A DNA stretch of 64,000 nucleotides from the NCBI RefSeq assembly GCF_003264855.1, contig NZ_NFZS01000001.1, forward strand, positions 2,356,001 through 2,420,000. The letters run 5' to 3'. The DNA is from Dyella jiangningensis. GTDB taxonomy: Bacteria; Pseudomonadota; Gammaproteobacteria; Xanthomonadales; Rhodanobacteraceae. Under the pieces are notes generated by a model. That model had not been told where the DNA came from. It made no database searches and saw nothing but the letters and a program-made list of their open reading frames with translations. The position numbers and the translations under genes are program-made. This document shows positions 24,105 to 31,517 of this stretch, in pieces. Every line of letters begins with the position of its first letter. Positions within the stretch are counted from its first letter, which is position 1.

Positions 24105-24604
24105 GACACTATCTTCCCGGCCAAGGCTTTGAACGCCTCCTCCACGGATGCGCCCGTCTTGGCGCTTACCTTGAACAATGGGAGCGTGCGCCCCGCCTGG
24201 GCCAACGTTTCGGGTGAAAGCTCCCATCGATCAGCCAGGTCGAACTTGTTGATCATCAGCACGGCCGGCAGTTCGCTGCCACAGGTTTCGCAAGCCTGCA
24301 GCCAGAGGTCCAGGGCGCTGGCAAAGGTGCTGTGCCGCGTACCATCGGCCACCAGCATCAGGCCGTGCGCTCCGCGCACGTAGTTGGCGCGCGTCTGGTC
24401 GATCATGCTCGACCCGGCGATATCCCACACCACCAGGCGCGCGGTGCGTTCGTCGTCCACGGGGACGGATCTGGTGTCGACCTTCACACCGACCGTGGTC
24501 AGGTAGGTGTCCGAGAATGTATTGCTTACGAAACGCGCAACCGTACTGGTCTTGCCGACGGCGAAGTCGCCGAGCAGGCAGATCTTGCGGGCTAGAACGT
24601 TCAT
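24101..24604 (-). CDS. Rab/Ras-like small GTPase
   Basis: The product is 167 residues from ATG 24604. All five G motifs are visible: P-loop GDFAVGKTS (12-20), switch-I Thr in TTVGVKV (~37), WDIAG (60-64), NKFD (119-122) and SAKTG (147-151). The position equal to Ras Gln61 is Ser, so intrinsic hydrolysis may be slow or need a partner. There is no lipidation site. It belongs to the bacterial Rab-like group distinct from MglA (no Arg-finger-type insertion seen) and should act at the inner face of the membrane. It overlaps both neighbours by four bases (ATGA with the OmpA-like gene upstream, GTGA with the kinase-like gene downstream), so the three proteins are made together and probably form one complex. 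Confidence 0.9.
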   Translation of the reverse strand: MNVLARKICLLGDFAVGKTSTVARFVSNTFSDTYLTTVGVKVDTRSVPVDDERTARLVVWDIAGSSMIDQTRANYVRGAHGLMLVADGTRHSTFASALDLWLQACETCGSELPAVLMINKFDLADRWELSPETLAQAGRTLPLFKVSAKTGASVEEAFKALAGKIVS

Positions 24605-26307
24605 GGAGTGGCGGACCCTGTCGGTTGCAGGTCGACGCGAATCAATGCGGCTCGCGTAATGCCGTGGAATTCCAGTGCGGACAAGGTATCCAGGTCGACT
24701 GCAATCCGGGCAGGTGGTCGAAGTACCGGCGTCAGGCGTTGCGCCAGCCATTCGGCCCTGCGCATGCGCAAGTCGCGATTCACCAGTGACCCACCCGGCT
24801 CGTCGGTCAGGCCGAATGCATGCAATTGCACGCTGATGCCCGCATTGGCGGCTTGCGCCTGTAATCGCTCGACATCGCCAAGCAACGATTGCAACGTCGT
24901 CTCTGCCGTCGCGTCAGGCGCAACTGCGGTATCGAAGCCGATACGCGCCGCTTCGATGCGCGCGACAAGCGAGCTGATCTCAGGCGAACCCCGATAGTCC
25001 AACTTGGACAAATCGACCCGCGTCACTCCCGGGATCATCTGGCTCCCGTGGCGCAGTCGATACCATTCCGCGAAGGGAACGGTGCCGGTCAGCTGCAACA
25101 CGCCCGCGGCATCGGGCCCGTTGATCAGCGTCGAATCCACAGCCAGCACGCGCGCAGCACGACGAGCTACCAGGGCTGGCTCCAACGAGAGATAGGGCCG
25201 CAGCGACCAGTCGATGTGCATTGCCTGGCCGGATGGCTTCGTGCCGGGGTTCCAGCGCGCACCAGGGTCGCCACCGGCAGGATCGTACAAGCCATCGATC
25301 CGCAATTCGCCGCGTCGTGAAGAAGAGGCCTCGAGCAGAACGAAGCCCGGCCAGCGCATCAGGTCGGCGCGAACGGCGTGAACCTGTTGCGACCATTGCC
25401 ATCCAAGCCATAGCCGATAGGACATCACGCCGAGCGCGGCGGCCAGCAACGCAAGCATTACCCAGCGCAGGCGTGGCTTGGCGCGCTCGCCCTCGACAGG
25501 CTGAGCCTGGTGAAGGTCCGCAAGCAGGTTGGGTTCGAGCAGGCCGCCGGCCGTATCAGGCGGCGCGGCAAGCCGCTTGCCATGACGTGCCTGCAGCTCC
25601 TCGCTCAGCTCGTCCATGCGAGTGGCGAGCGCCGAAGGTGGCACGCCCCTGACCAGGGCTGCCAGTCGCGCCTCGGGCCCGTCACTCACGAGCAACCGAT
25701 ATTCGCCGACGCTCGCCGAGCCGAGCTGGGCAGCACCCTCGGCGCGAACTGAATCGTGTACAAACTGCGCGATCGCGGTGAGCATACCTGCCACGGCGTC
25801 GGCATCGATGTCCGGCACGCCCGGAGCAGACAGGTGATCAAGCAACAGGCCGCTCTGATGCTGGATCAGGAACAGATGTTCGACGCGGTAGTGCAAGCGC
25901 TGCCGCAATACGACCTGGGCGTACGGCACACCGGTCCGCCAGGCCTCGAACCGCCAGCGCAGCACTTTCAGGCTCAACGTATCGGCCAGGGCCTGGTCGA
26001 GGTCATGCGCCATATGTCGCAACGCCTCGACCAGCGCACGACGGATGGCGGGGCCGATCACGGGAAATACGGCATGCACGACGGCCTCGGGCCTTCGGCG
26101 CACCGCGACTTCCAGCGATTCGGTGGTGGATTCGGACAGTGCGCGTGCAAGGCGTGACGCGCCCCCGGTGCGATTGGCCGATTCGATGCTCTCGGCCAGT
26201 GTCTCGGGCAACGCGTCGAGACGGCGGTCGATGCCATCCAACCGCTGCTGCTCGTCATCCAGCAACAGCAATCGAAGGTTTTCATACTCGCCGCGCATGG
26301 CGCCCAC
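24601..26307 (-). CDS. OmpA-like transmembrane partner of the small GTPase
   Basis: The 568-residue protein has three parts. Residues 1-280 are cytosolic and helical, with the stretch VFPVIGPAIRRALVEALRHM ... WRFEAWRTGVPYAQVVLRQ ... VEHLFLIQHQSGLLL, a domain I recall from uncharacterised cyanobacterial and proteobacterial OmpA-family proteins. Residues ~281-302 are one membrane helix (VMLALLAAALGVMSYRLWLGW). Residues ~420-568 are periplasmic and end with an OmpA/MotB-like peptidoglycan-binding fold (FGLTDEPGGSLVNRDLRMRRAEWLAQRL). It could tie the cytosolic GTPase to the cell wall. No signal peptide; N-in topology is predicted. The upstream coiled-coil gene ends two bases before its ATG. Confidence 0.75.
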   Translation of the reverse strand: MGAMRGEYENLRLLLLDDEQQRLDGIDRRLDALPETLAESIESANRTGGASRLARALSESTTESLEVAVRRRPEAVVHAVFPVIGPAIRRALVEALRHMAHDLDQALADTLSLKVLRWRFEAWRTGVPYAQVVLRQRLHYRVEHLFLIQHQSGLLLDHLSAPGVPDIDADAVAGMLTAIAQFVHDSVRAEGAAQLGSASVGEYRLLVSDGPEARLAALVRGVPPSALATRMDELSEELQARHGKRLAAPPDTAGGLLEPNLLADLHQAQPVEGERAKPRLRWVMLALLAAALGVMSYRLWLGWQWSQQVHAVRADLMRWPGFVLLEASSSRRGELRIDGLYDPAGGDPGARWNPGTKPSGQAMHIDWSLRPYLSLEPALVARRAARVLAVDSTLINGPDAAGVLQLTGTVPFAEWYRLRHGSQMIPGVTRVDLSKLDYRGSPEISSLVARIEAARIGFDTAVAPDATAETTLQSLLGDVERLQAQAANAGISVQLHAFGLTDEPGGSLVNRDLRMRRAEWLAQRLTPVLRPPARIAVDLDTLSALEFHGITRAALIRVDLQPTGSATP

Positions 26308-26309
26308 GT

Positions 26310-26885
26310 TTATGGAAGGTCCAGCGTTCCACGCAGGCGCATGGATAGCTCCGCCATCATGTCCGCAAGGTCTTCCCGCCCGAGCTTGTCGCCGCGCAAA
26401 GCATCGCGCTCAGCCGACAGTGCCTCGCGCAATGTCCTTACCGCGGCATCGAGATTCGACTGGAGCTGCGTTGCCACCTCTCGGCTTCGCGCATCGTTGC
26501 GCCCCACGTTGGCTTCGACCTGTTCGATGGCCGCGACCCACTCGCCACGTTGCGTGCGCAACGCCTGGCTGCCTCGGTGATCCAGATCCTCGATGGCTGC
26601 CGCTCGTGCAGCGCCCTCCTGGCGCAGCTGCATGGCAAATTTCTCGGCACCCGCCTCCAGGCGTTCTTCGATGGCGGCCATGCGGCGGCCATGCTCGTTT
26701 TCCACTCGCTCGATCTCTGCCTTGAAGCGAGCTTCCAGTTCCTGGAAACGCCGGTCGTATTCGCGGATGAGACTGCCGAACAGGATGTCGCGGACCTGGT
26801 CCATCTTCCTGTCTTCGGTGATCGATGATTCCACGACCGGCGCTACTGCGGGTGGGTCGGCGACAAACCTTTTCTTCGTATTCAT
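26310..26885 (-). CDS. coiled-coil protein, first gene of the GTPase operon
   Basis: The 191-residue cytosolic protein (start ATG 26885, weak GAG ribosome site) has a short Pro-rich head and a long amphipathic helix from about residue 30 to 150, rich in Glu/Arg/Ala (FQELEARFKAEIERVENEH and similar). This is a continuous coiled coil, ending with DLADMMAELSMRLRGTLDLP. I do not recognise a named family, though similar 'fibrinogen-like' coiled-coil proteins precede OmpA/GTPase genes in other bacteria. No membrane segment. It is likely a structural or adaptor subunit of the same complex. An RcsAB-box-like site lies 113 bp upstream of its start. Confidence 0.75.
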   Translation of the reverse strand: MNTKKRFVADPPAVAPVVESSITEDRKMDQVRDILFGSLIREYDRRFQELEARFKAEIERVENEHGRRMAAIEERLEAGAEKFAMQLRQEGAARAAAIEDLDHRGSQALRTQRGEWVAAIEQVEANVGRNDARSREVATQLQSNLDAAVRTLREALSAERDALRGDKLGREDLADMMAELSMRLRGTLDLP

Positions 26886-26998
26886 CTCGCACGGCTCGCT
26901 GGTTCGGTTGCCGGCCACGGGGATAAGCCGGAAAGGCGGACGCGGTTGCACGCCGTTTCCCCGGGCCGACCCTACGGCCGCTCCCGGAACCTCACCAT

Positions 26999-27012
26999 TG
27001 GGAAAAGTCTTA
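26999..27012 (-). promoter_or_regulatory. RcsAB-box-like site upstream of the GTPase operon
   Basis: Minus strand reads TAAGACTTTTCCCA, 11 of 14 matches to the RcsAB box. With flanking bases, 18 of 20 positions equal the site at 19960-19973, in the same orientation and at almost the same distance from the first start codon (113 versus 100 bp). Confidence 0.55.
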
Positions 27013-27057
27013 GCCCTGGCCAGGAGTGTTGGTGGGGCGGAACAACTTCGACGGCGC

Positions 27058-27684
27058 TTACTCGACCAGAAAACTCAATCCGTGGTTATTGAGGAATGCG
27101 CCGATTTCAGCTTTGGACCGCAAGCCCAGTTTCCTGAACGCGTTGTACTTATGCGTGGAAACAGTCTTGTAGCTGCGGTGACTGTCGATCGCGAGCGCCT
27201 GCATGTTCTCGCCTCGGGCCAAGGCCAGCATGATGCTGCGCTCGGAGCTGCTGAGCCTGTTCCATGGGTGATTGCGGGCTGCCTCCACGTCAATCGAAGG
27301 ATCGATGAACGTCTGGCCCGCCACGACGGCACGGATAGCATCGATAGCCAGCTGAGGTCTGCTGGATTTGGACACATATGCCTTGGCACCCTGGTCCAAT
27401 GCCGTCAATGCCAAGTACGGGCTCGAGTTGCCCGTGTAGACGATCAGCTTCGATGACGGATCAGCATCTTTGATTGCCCTGAGGAGCGAGATTTCCTTGG
27501 ACGGCCCGGACATGTCCGGCTCAAAGATAAGGTAGTCGTAGCAGGCTCCTCTCAGGCGTTGCAATAATCCATGAGCCCCGCGAGCCGTATCTATCCTGGA
27601 AATCCCGTCTCGGAATGCAACACGCAGCATTTCAGAGAGCGCGACAAGAATGATCGGGTGAACATCGGCAATCAGGAACCTCAT
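27058..27684 (-). CDS. RcsB/BvgA-like response regulator with a non-canonical receiver
   Basis: The 208-residue protein starts at ATG 27684, behind a strong GGAGGAGG. The receiver domain (1-120) begins MRFLIADVHPIILVALSEML, close to RcsB's IIADDHPIVL but with Val in place of the second acidic residue. The phospho-acceptor position is Glu55 (YLIFEPDMSG against RcsB's LITDLSMPG). Thr in VYTGNSS and Lys in YVSKSS are kept. The C-terminal LuxR-type helix-turn-helix (~145-205) has LSSSERSIMLALARGENMQALA ... YKTVSTHKYNAFRKLGL. A Glu at this position often imitates the phosphorylated state, so it may be active without a kinase. It is read separately from the downstream GTPase operon (173-bp gap) but in the same direction. 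Confidence 0.88.
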   Translation of the reverse strand: MRFLIADVHPIILVALSEMLRVAFRDGISRIDTARGAHGLLQRLRGACYDYLIFEPDMSGPSKEISLLRAIKDADPSSKLIVYTGNSSPYLALTALDQGAKAYVSKSSRPQLAIDAIRAVVAGQTFIDPSIDVEAARNHPWNRLSSSERSIMLALARGENMQALAIDSHRSYKTVSTHKYNAFRKLGLRSKAEIGAFLNNHGLSFLVE

Positions 27685-28249
27685 TGCCCCTCCTCCGGAA
27701 TCCCTACCTGGATCGGCGCCACTCCCTTGCCGATCCTGGAACACTCATCCCTATCAACGTAACTGCATCCGTCGCCTGGACGGTCTTGCACCCGCACTGT
27801 CGCGCTTCATTCTGCCTTTGGCCGTATGGAAGATGTTGCTTACTCACCCACCCATCTCGGGGGGTGGCATCTTCAGGCTCGGCGGTTGCGCCGCGTGTGC
27901 CTGACCCGGTGCCTGGTGCACGCCATGCGTCAGCGCTAACGCTGTATTTGGCCGCCTATCATTCCGCTGGTGGCTTTGCCTTGGCTCGCCCTTCCATTGC
28001 GCCGGCACTCTTCATGGGAAAGCCCAACGCCTTTGTCGTAACCCTGTTCCGAATGCCGCTATCGTGGCTTTCGCCCCCGCCTCACCGGAATGCCGCCTCG
28101 TAAAATCTTACAGCCGGAGCTTATCATTCGGCGGTCTGCTGGCAAGGTGCAAGCACCGTGACCGAGGGGAACAATGGCCGTAGGCCGTGCAGGAGCATCC
28201 ATGGCGGAAACGCGGATTTGAGATACGCACACGTGACATCCATCAGCCG
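27685..28249. other. divergent intergenic region between two regulators
   Basis: 565 bp with no convincing gene. It carries the divergent promoters of the RcsB-like and MalT-like regulator genes and a TAAGATTTT-type site at 28099-28112. A GTG at 28187 could extend the MalT-like protein by 21 residues, but the extension lacks family similarity. Confidence 0.5.
28099..28112 (-). promoter_or_regulatory. weak RcsB-type half site / inverted repeat
   Basis: Plus strand contains GTAA-AATC-TTAC; the minus strand reads TAAGATTTTAC, sharing nine bases with the sites at 19960 and 26999. It lies ~140 bp upstream of the MalT-like gene. Weaker than the other two. Confidence 0.3.
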
Positions 28250-30910
28250 ATGACATCCCCCGAGTTGATCCTCAAGACCACGCCACCTCGCTTGCTGAGC
28301 GGAGTGGTAAAACGTGACCTGGTTCACTCTTTCTGGACCTCCGCCCGAGAGCGATCGGCCATCGTGCTGGCCGCACCTGCCGGCTTCGGCAAGACGACTG
28401 TGCTACTGCAGTGGCGGTACCAATGGATGGAGCATGGGGCCCGTGTGGCCTGGTTGAACGTCGATGCCCAGGACGAGCCGGTGCGCTTTGCCCTCGCTTT
28501 GCTGCACGCCCTCGGCAACGCCAGCGGTGCGGTGGTTTTCAGTACGCTGGCCGCCCAGTGCGAGAACAAGGCCGAGCAAGGCATGGCCATCCTCACTGCG
28601 CTGCTGGGAGAGGTTGCGTTGCTCCGTACCGAGATTGTGCTCATGCTCGACGACGCAGAGCGCCTTCCCGACGTTACGCTGCGCACCTCTTTGTCCTACC
28701 TCCTTCTAAACGCGCCCGCCAATTTGCATGTGGTGATCGGTTCAAGAGCGGCATTGCCGCTCCCGATCTCAGAGATGGTGGCGAAAAAAAGCCTTGCGGT
28801 ACTGAAGGCGGAAGAGCTTCGTTTCCGACTCGAAGAATCCATCGACCTGCTCGACCGGCGCCTGGAGGGTCGGCTGAGCGTCCATGAATCAGCCAAGCTC
28901 CACGAGGCGGTGCAGGGGTGGCCCATTGGCCTTCAGTTCGCCATTTCCAGGCTCGAGTACGAAGACGATCTGGCCGCGGCGATAAATACCTTCTCCGCGA
29001 GGGAGGGTGATCTTCAGGACTATTTCGTCGATGCCCTGCTCCACGATCTGACGACGGCCGAGGCAGACTTCTTGGTGCAAATCGCCATCCTCGACTACCT
29101 GCAAGCCGAACTGTGCGAGGCGGTGACGGGTCGCGCAGAGGCAGGCAACCTGCTTAACCACTTCGCGAAGGAAACTCCGCTGATCATGGCGGGCCCTGAG
29201 GACTGGGTCCGTCTGCATCCCTTGGCCAGGGATTTCCTGTTGGAGCGCCTCGAACATCGCCCACGCACCGAGCAAGTAGAACTTCACGCCCGGGCTTCCC
29301 GATGGTTTGCCGGGCGTGAGCGCTTCCACGAGGCTGCACACCATGCATTGGCTGCTGGCGACGAAGCACAGGCGCAAGCTTATGCTGCCCGGTCACTCTG
29401 GCTGCTCGGCGCGCAAGGAAAACTCACGGAAGCGCGCCAATGGCTGGCGTTCATCCCGCCGCGACTCCTTGCAAGCGACATGTCACTCAAGCTGGTGGCC
29501 GCCTGGGTGCTTGCGCTTAGCGGGCGCAGCGACGAAGCGTTACGAATTGCCATGAAGGCAGCGGCTGATCCTGCAAGCACACCGCTCCGGCGCATGATCG
29601 CACTACGCGTGGCCGGCGGCGCTGCAATCTATGCGGACCGGCTGGGGCTCGTCGCTGAACTTGTCGCGCGATGGCCTACGGCGACTACGGTCGACGATCC
29701 TCTATATGTGGCGGCGCCGTTGAATGGAAGCGCAATTGTTGCGTTGCATGCGGGCCACAGCAGCAAAGTCCGTGAACTCGCTGCGCAAGTGCTCAAGCAC
29801 GGCGAGACTGGATCCATGCGCCTCGCTTCCGCTTTGGCACGAACCATGACCGGCCTCAGTCACCTTTGGGAGGGCAGCGCCTGTCAGGCCGAGGCGGTGC
29901 TTCAGCCCGCGCTGATCAAGACGGAAAGAGAGGAAGGTCGGCGTAGCACGATAGCCTGCAACTATGCCGCCGTACTCGCTGCCGCAATGCTGCGCCGTGG
30001 CCAGCCTGATGCGGCCCACGCCCTGCTGGCCGATCGACTGGATGTCATCGAGGAGGGGTTTCCCGACATCGTTCTGGTCGCCTACGACACGCTGGTTCGT
30101 ATCGCCCTCGACAAGGGCGATGAGCGACGTGCCCTAGCCGCGCTCGACAATCTCGACAGCTTGGCCAAGCGCAGGCAACTACCACGTCTTCAGCTGCACT
30201 GCGTGTCTGAGCAGGTCCGCATCCACGCGATGAGCCGGCGCAACGAAACGGTCTCGACGCTGGTGACAAACCTGGACGATCTCGCACCTGCGTTTCGACG
30301 CAAGGCCCACTTATCGTTTCTTGAGCACTATCTTCTGGTGGCCTCGACCGCCAAGGCATACGCAGCGTTCGCGCGCAATCATCTCGATGAGGCAGAACGG
30401 CAGTTGCAATGCGCCGATGCGCTTGCTCACCAGCTAGGGCGAAGCTATGACATGCAGGTGCTAAAGGTCCTTCGCGCGTTACTTGCGAAACAACGCGGCA
30501 CCACCGAAGCGGCCGCGCTGATGTCGGAGGCGATCGACCTAGCTCGCCTTGGGGGCAACGTTCGTCTGTTGGCTGATGCCCACCCTGACGCGACACGCGT
30601 GGCATGCGAACTGCATCTTCTATCCCCTGACGAACAGACCACCGGCCCGGAGGCGGTCGAAGCCACTTCCCCCTCGCCAGCCTCGTCTTCGGCCCCTCCT
30701 CCAGTGCAACAGGGACTCTTGACGGCAAAAGAAGCCGAAATTCTTCATCTGCTTAACAAAGGGATGCCGAACAAACTGATTGCACGAGCGCTGGGCATCA
30801 GCAGCGAGACTGTCAAATGGCATCTCAAGAACCTGTTCCAAAAACTGTCGGCCGGCACCCGCAGGCATGCGGTAGGCCGCGCACGACTTCTTGGCCTTGT
30901 CAGCGAGTGA
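28250..30910 (+). CDS. MalT-like LuxR-family ATP-binding transcriptional regulator (STAND/LAL type)
   Basis: I start the 886-residue protein at ATG 28250 (MTSPELILKTTPPRLL) because the family begins with a 'lLrtKl.pPrl' segment. The NTPase domain has Walker A APAGFGKTT (~42-50) and Walker B IVLMLDDAER (~130). The arm HPLARDFLLERL and a long TPR-like helical region (about 330-780: RFHEAAHHALAAGDEAQAQAYAARSL and many more helices) follow. A Pro/Ser linker leads to the LuxR helix-turn-helix (~822-885: LTAKEAEILHLLNKGMPNKLIARALGISSETVKWHLKNLFQKL). Such proteins are switched on by an inducer bound to the helical domain. It lies 607 bp upstream of, and in line with, the second autotransporter gene, which is a likely target. 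Confidence 0.9.
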   Translation: MTSPELILKTTPPRLLSGVVKRDLVHSFWTSARERSAIVLAAPAGFGKTTVLLQWRYQWMEHGARVAWLNVDAQDEPVRFALALLHALGNASGAVVFSTLAAQCENKAEQGMAILTALLGEVALLRTEIVLMLDDAERLPDVTLRTSLSYLLLNAPANLHVVIGSRAALPLPISEMVAKKSLAVLKAEELRFRLEESIDLLDRRLEGRLSVHESAKLHEAVQGWPIGLQFAISRLEYEDDLAAAINTFSAREGDLQDYFVDALLHDLTTAEADFLVQIAILDYLQAELCEAVTGRAEAGNLLNHFAKETPLIMAGPEDWVRLHPLARDFLLERLEHRPRTEQVELHARASRWFAGRERFHEAAHHALAAGDEAQAQAYAARSLWLLGAQGKLTEARQWLAFIPPRLLASDMSLKLVAAWVLALSGRSDEALRIAMKAAADPASTPLRRMIALRVAGGAAIYADRLGLVAELVARWPTATTVDDPLYVAAPLNGSAIVALHAGHSSKVRELAAQVLKHGETGSMRLASALARTMTGLSHLWEGSACQAEAVLQPALIKTEREEGRRSTIACNYAAVLAAAMLRRGQPDAAHALLADRLDVIEEGFPDIVLVAYDTLVRIALDKGDERRALAALDNLDSLAKRRQLPRLQLHCVSEQVRIHAMSRRNETVSTLVTNLDDLAPAFRRKAHLSFLEHYLLVASTAKAYAAFARNHLDEAERQLQCADALAHQLGRSYDMQVLKVLRALLAKQRGTTEAAALMSEAIDLARLGGNVRLLADAHPDATRVACELHLLSPDEQTTGPEAVEATSPSPASSSAPPPVQQGLLTAKEAEILHLLNKGMPNKLIARALGISSETVKWHLKNLFQKLSAGTRRHAVGRARLLGLVSE

Positions 30911-31517
30911 GATTCCTTCTAGGCGAGCGCGGCTTTGTCGTACCCGCAGATGCGGTCATCCTGCACCGGGACCGCCAGCGGTCAGCGCCTGCCCAATGCC
31001 TTCGAATTGCGCGCCACTGAGGGAGGACTATCGACGTTCAAGTCCACCGATATGCCAAAGCCCTGCGAGGTGCTCCGCGAGTGTCATGCGGGCGAAGAAA
31101 GCATGAGCGATCTCGTTTCATCAGCCACAAAGATGCAGCTGTGTATATCCCCAAAAAGGAATATCGGTGCGCGTGTGTCACCGTCAGTCATGGGCCGGCG
31201 CGCCGCCGTGGCGGCGCGGTAGAATCCACGCTGGACTTCAGGGGTCAGGGGGACTTGTGTCGCGATCGAATGATCGCTCATAGCTGATGGATCGGCTTGG
31301 CGCCGTGCAGGCAAATACCGTCTGAGCTGGCACGCGATCTTTCAGATCGAGTCGACATCCGCTAGCCGCCCAAATCTTCGCCGCATCAACGTGCCGGCGC
31401 ATGGCTACCGCCCACGCCATCTCCGGCACTTCGAAGCATTCACTGCTCTCTCAATCACGGAATGTGGCCTGGCAAGGATTCGCCGCCGGGCATCCGCCCA
31501 ACCAAACAGGGGACAAC
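30911..31517. other. intergenic region upstream of the second autotransporter
   Basis: 607 bp. It should hold the autotransporter promoter and possibly an operator for the preceding regulator. GATATTCCTTTTT on the minus strand (near 31152-31165) resembles the right half of an RcsAB box but lacks TAAGA. One questionable short frame is listed separately. Confidence 0.4.
30935..31222 (+). CDS. possible short hypothetical protein or gene remnant
   Basis: A 95-codon frame from TTG 30935 (or ATG 30950) with no good ribosome site. The segment LPNAFELRATEGGLSTFKSTD resembles a motif (NAF-LRpgE-gLSvf) seen in small uncharacterised bacterial proteins. The rest (CHAGEESMSDLVSSATK) is plain and the last 30 residues are basic. 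It could be a decaying gene overlapping the autotransporter's upstream region. Not a confident gene. Confidence 0.25.
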   Translation: MSYPQMRSSCTGTASGQRLPNAFELRATEGGLSTFKSTDMPKPCEVLRECHAGEESMSDLVSSATKMQLCISPKRNIGARVSPSVMGRRAAVAAR

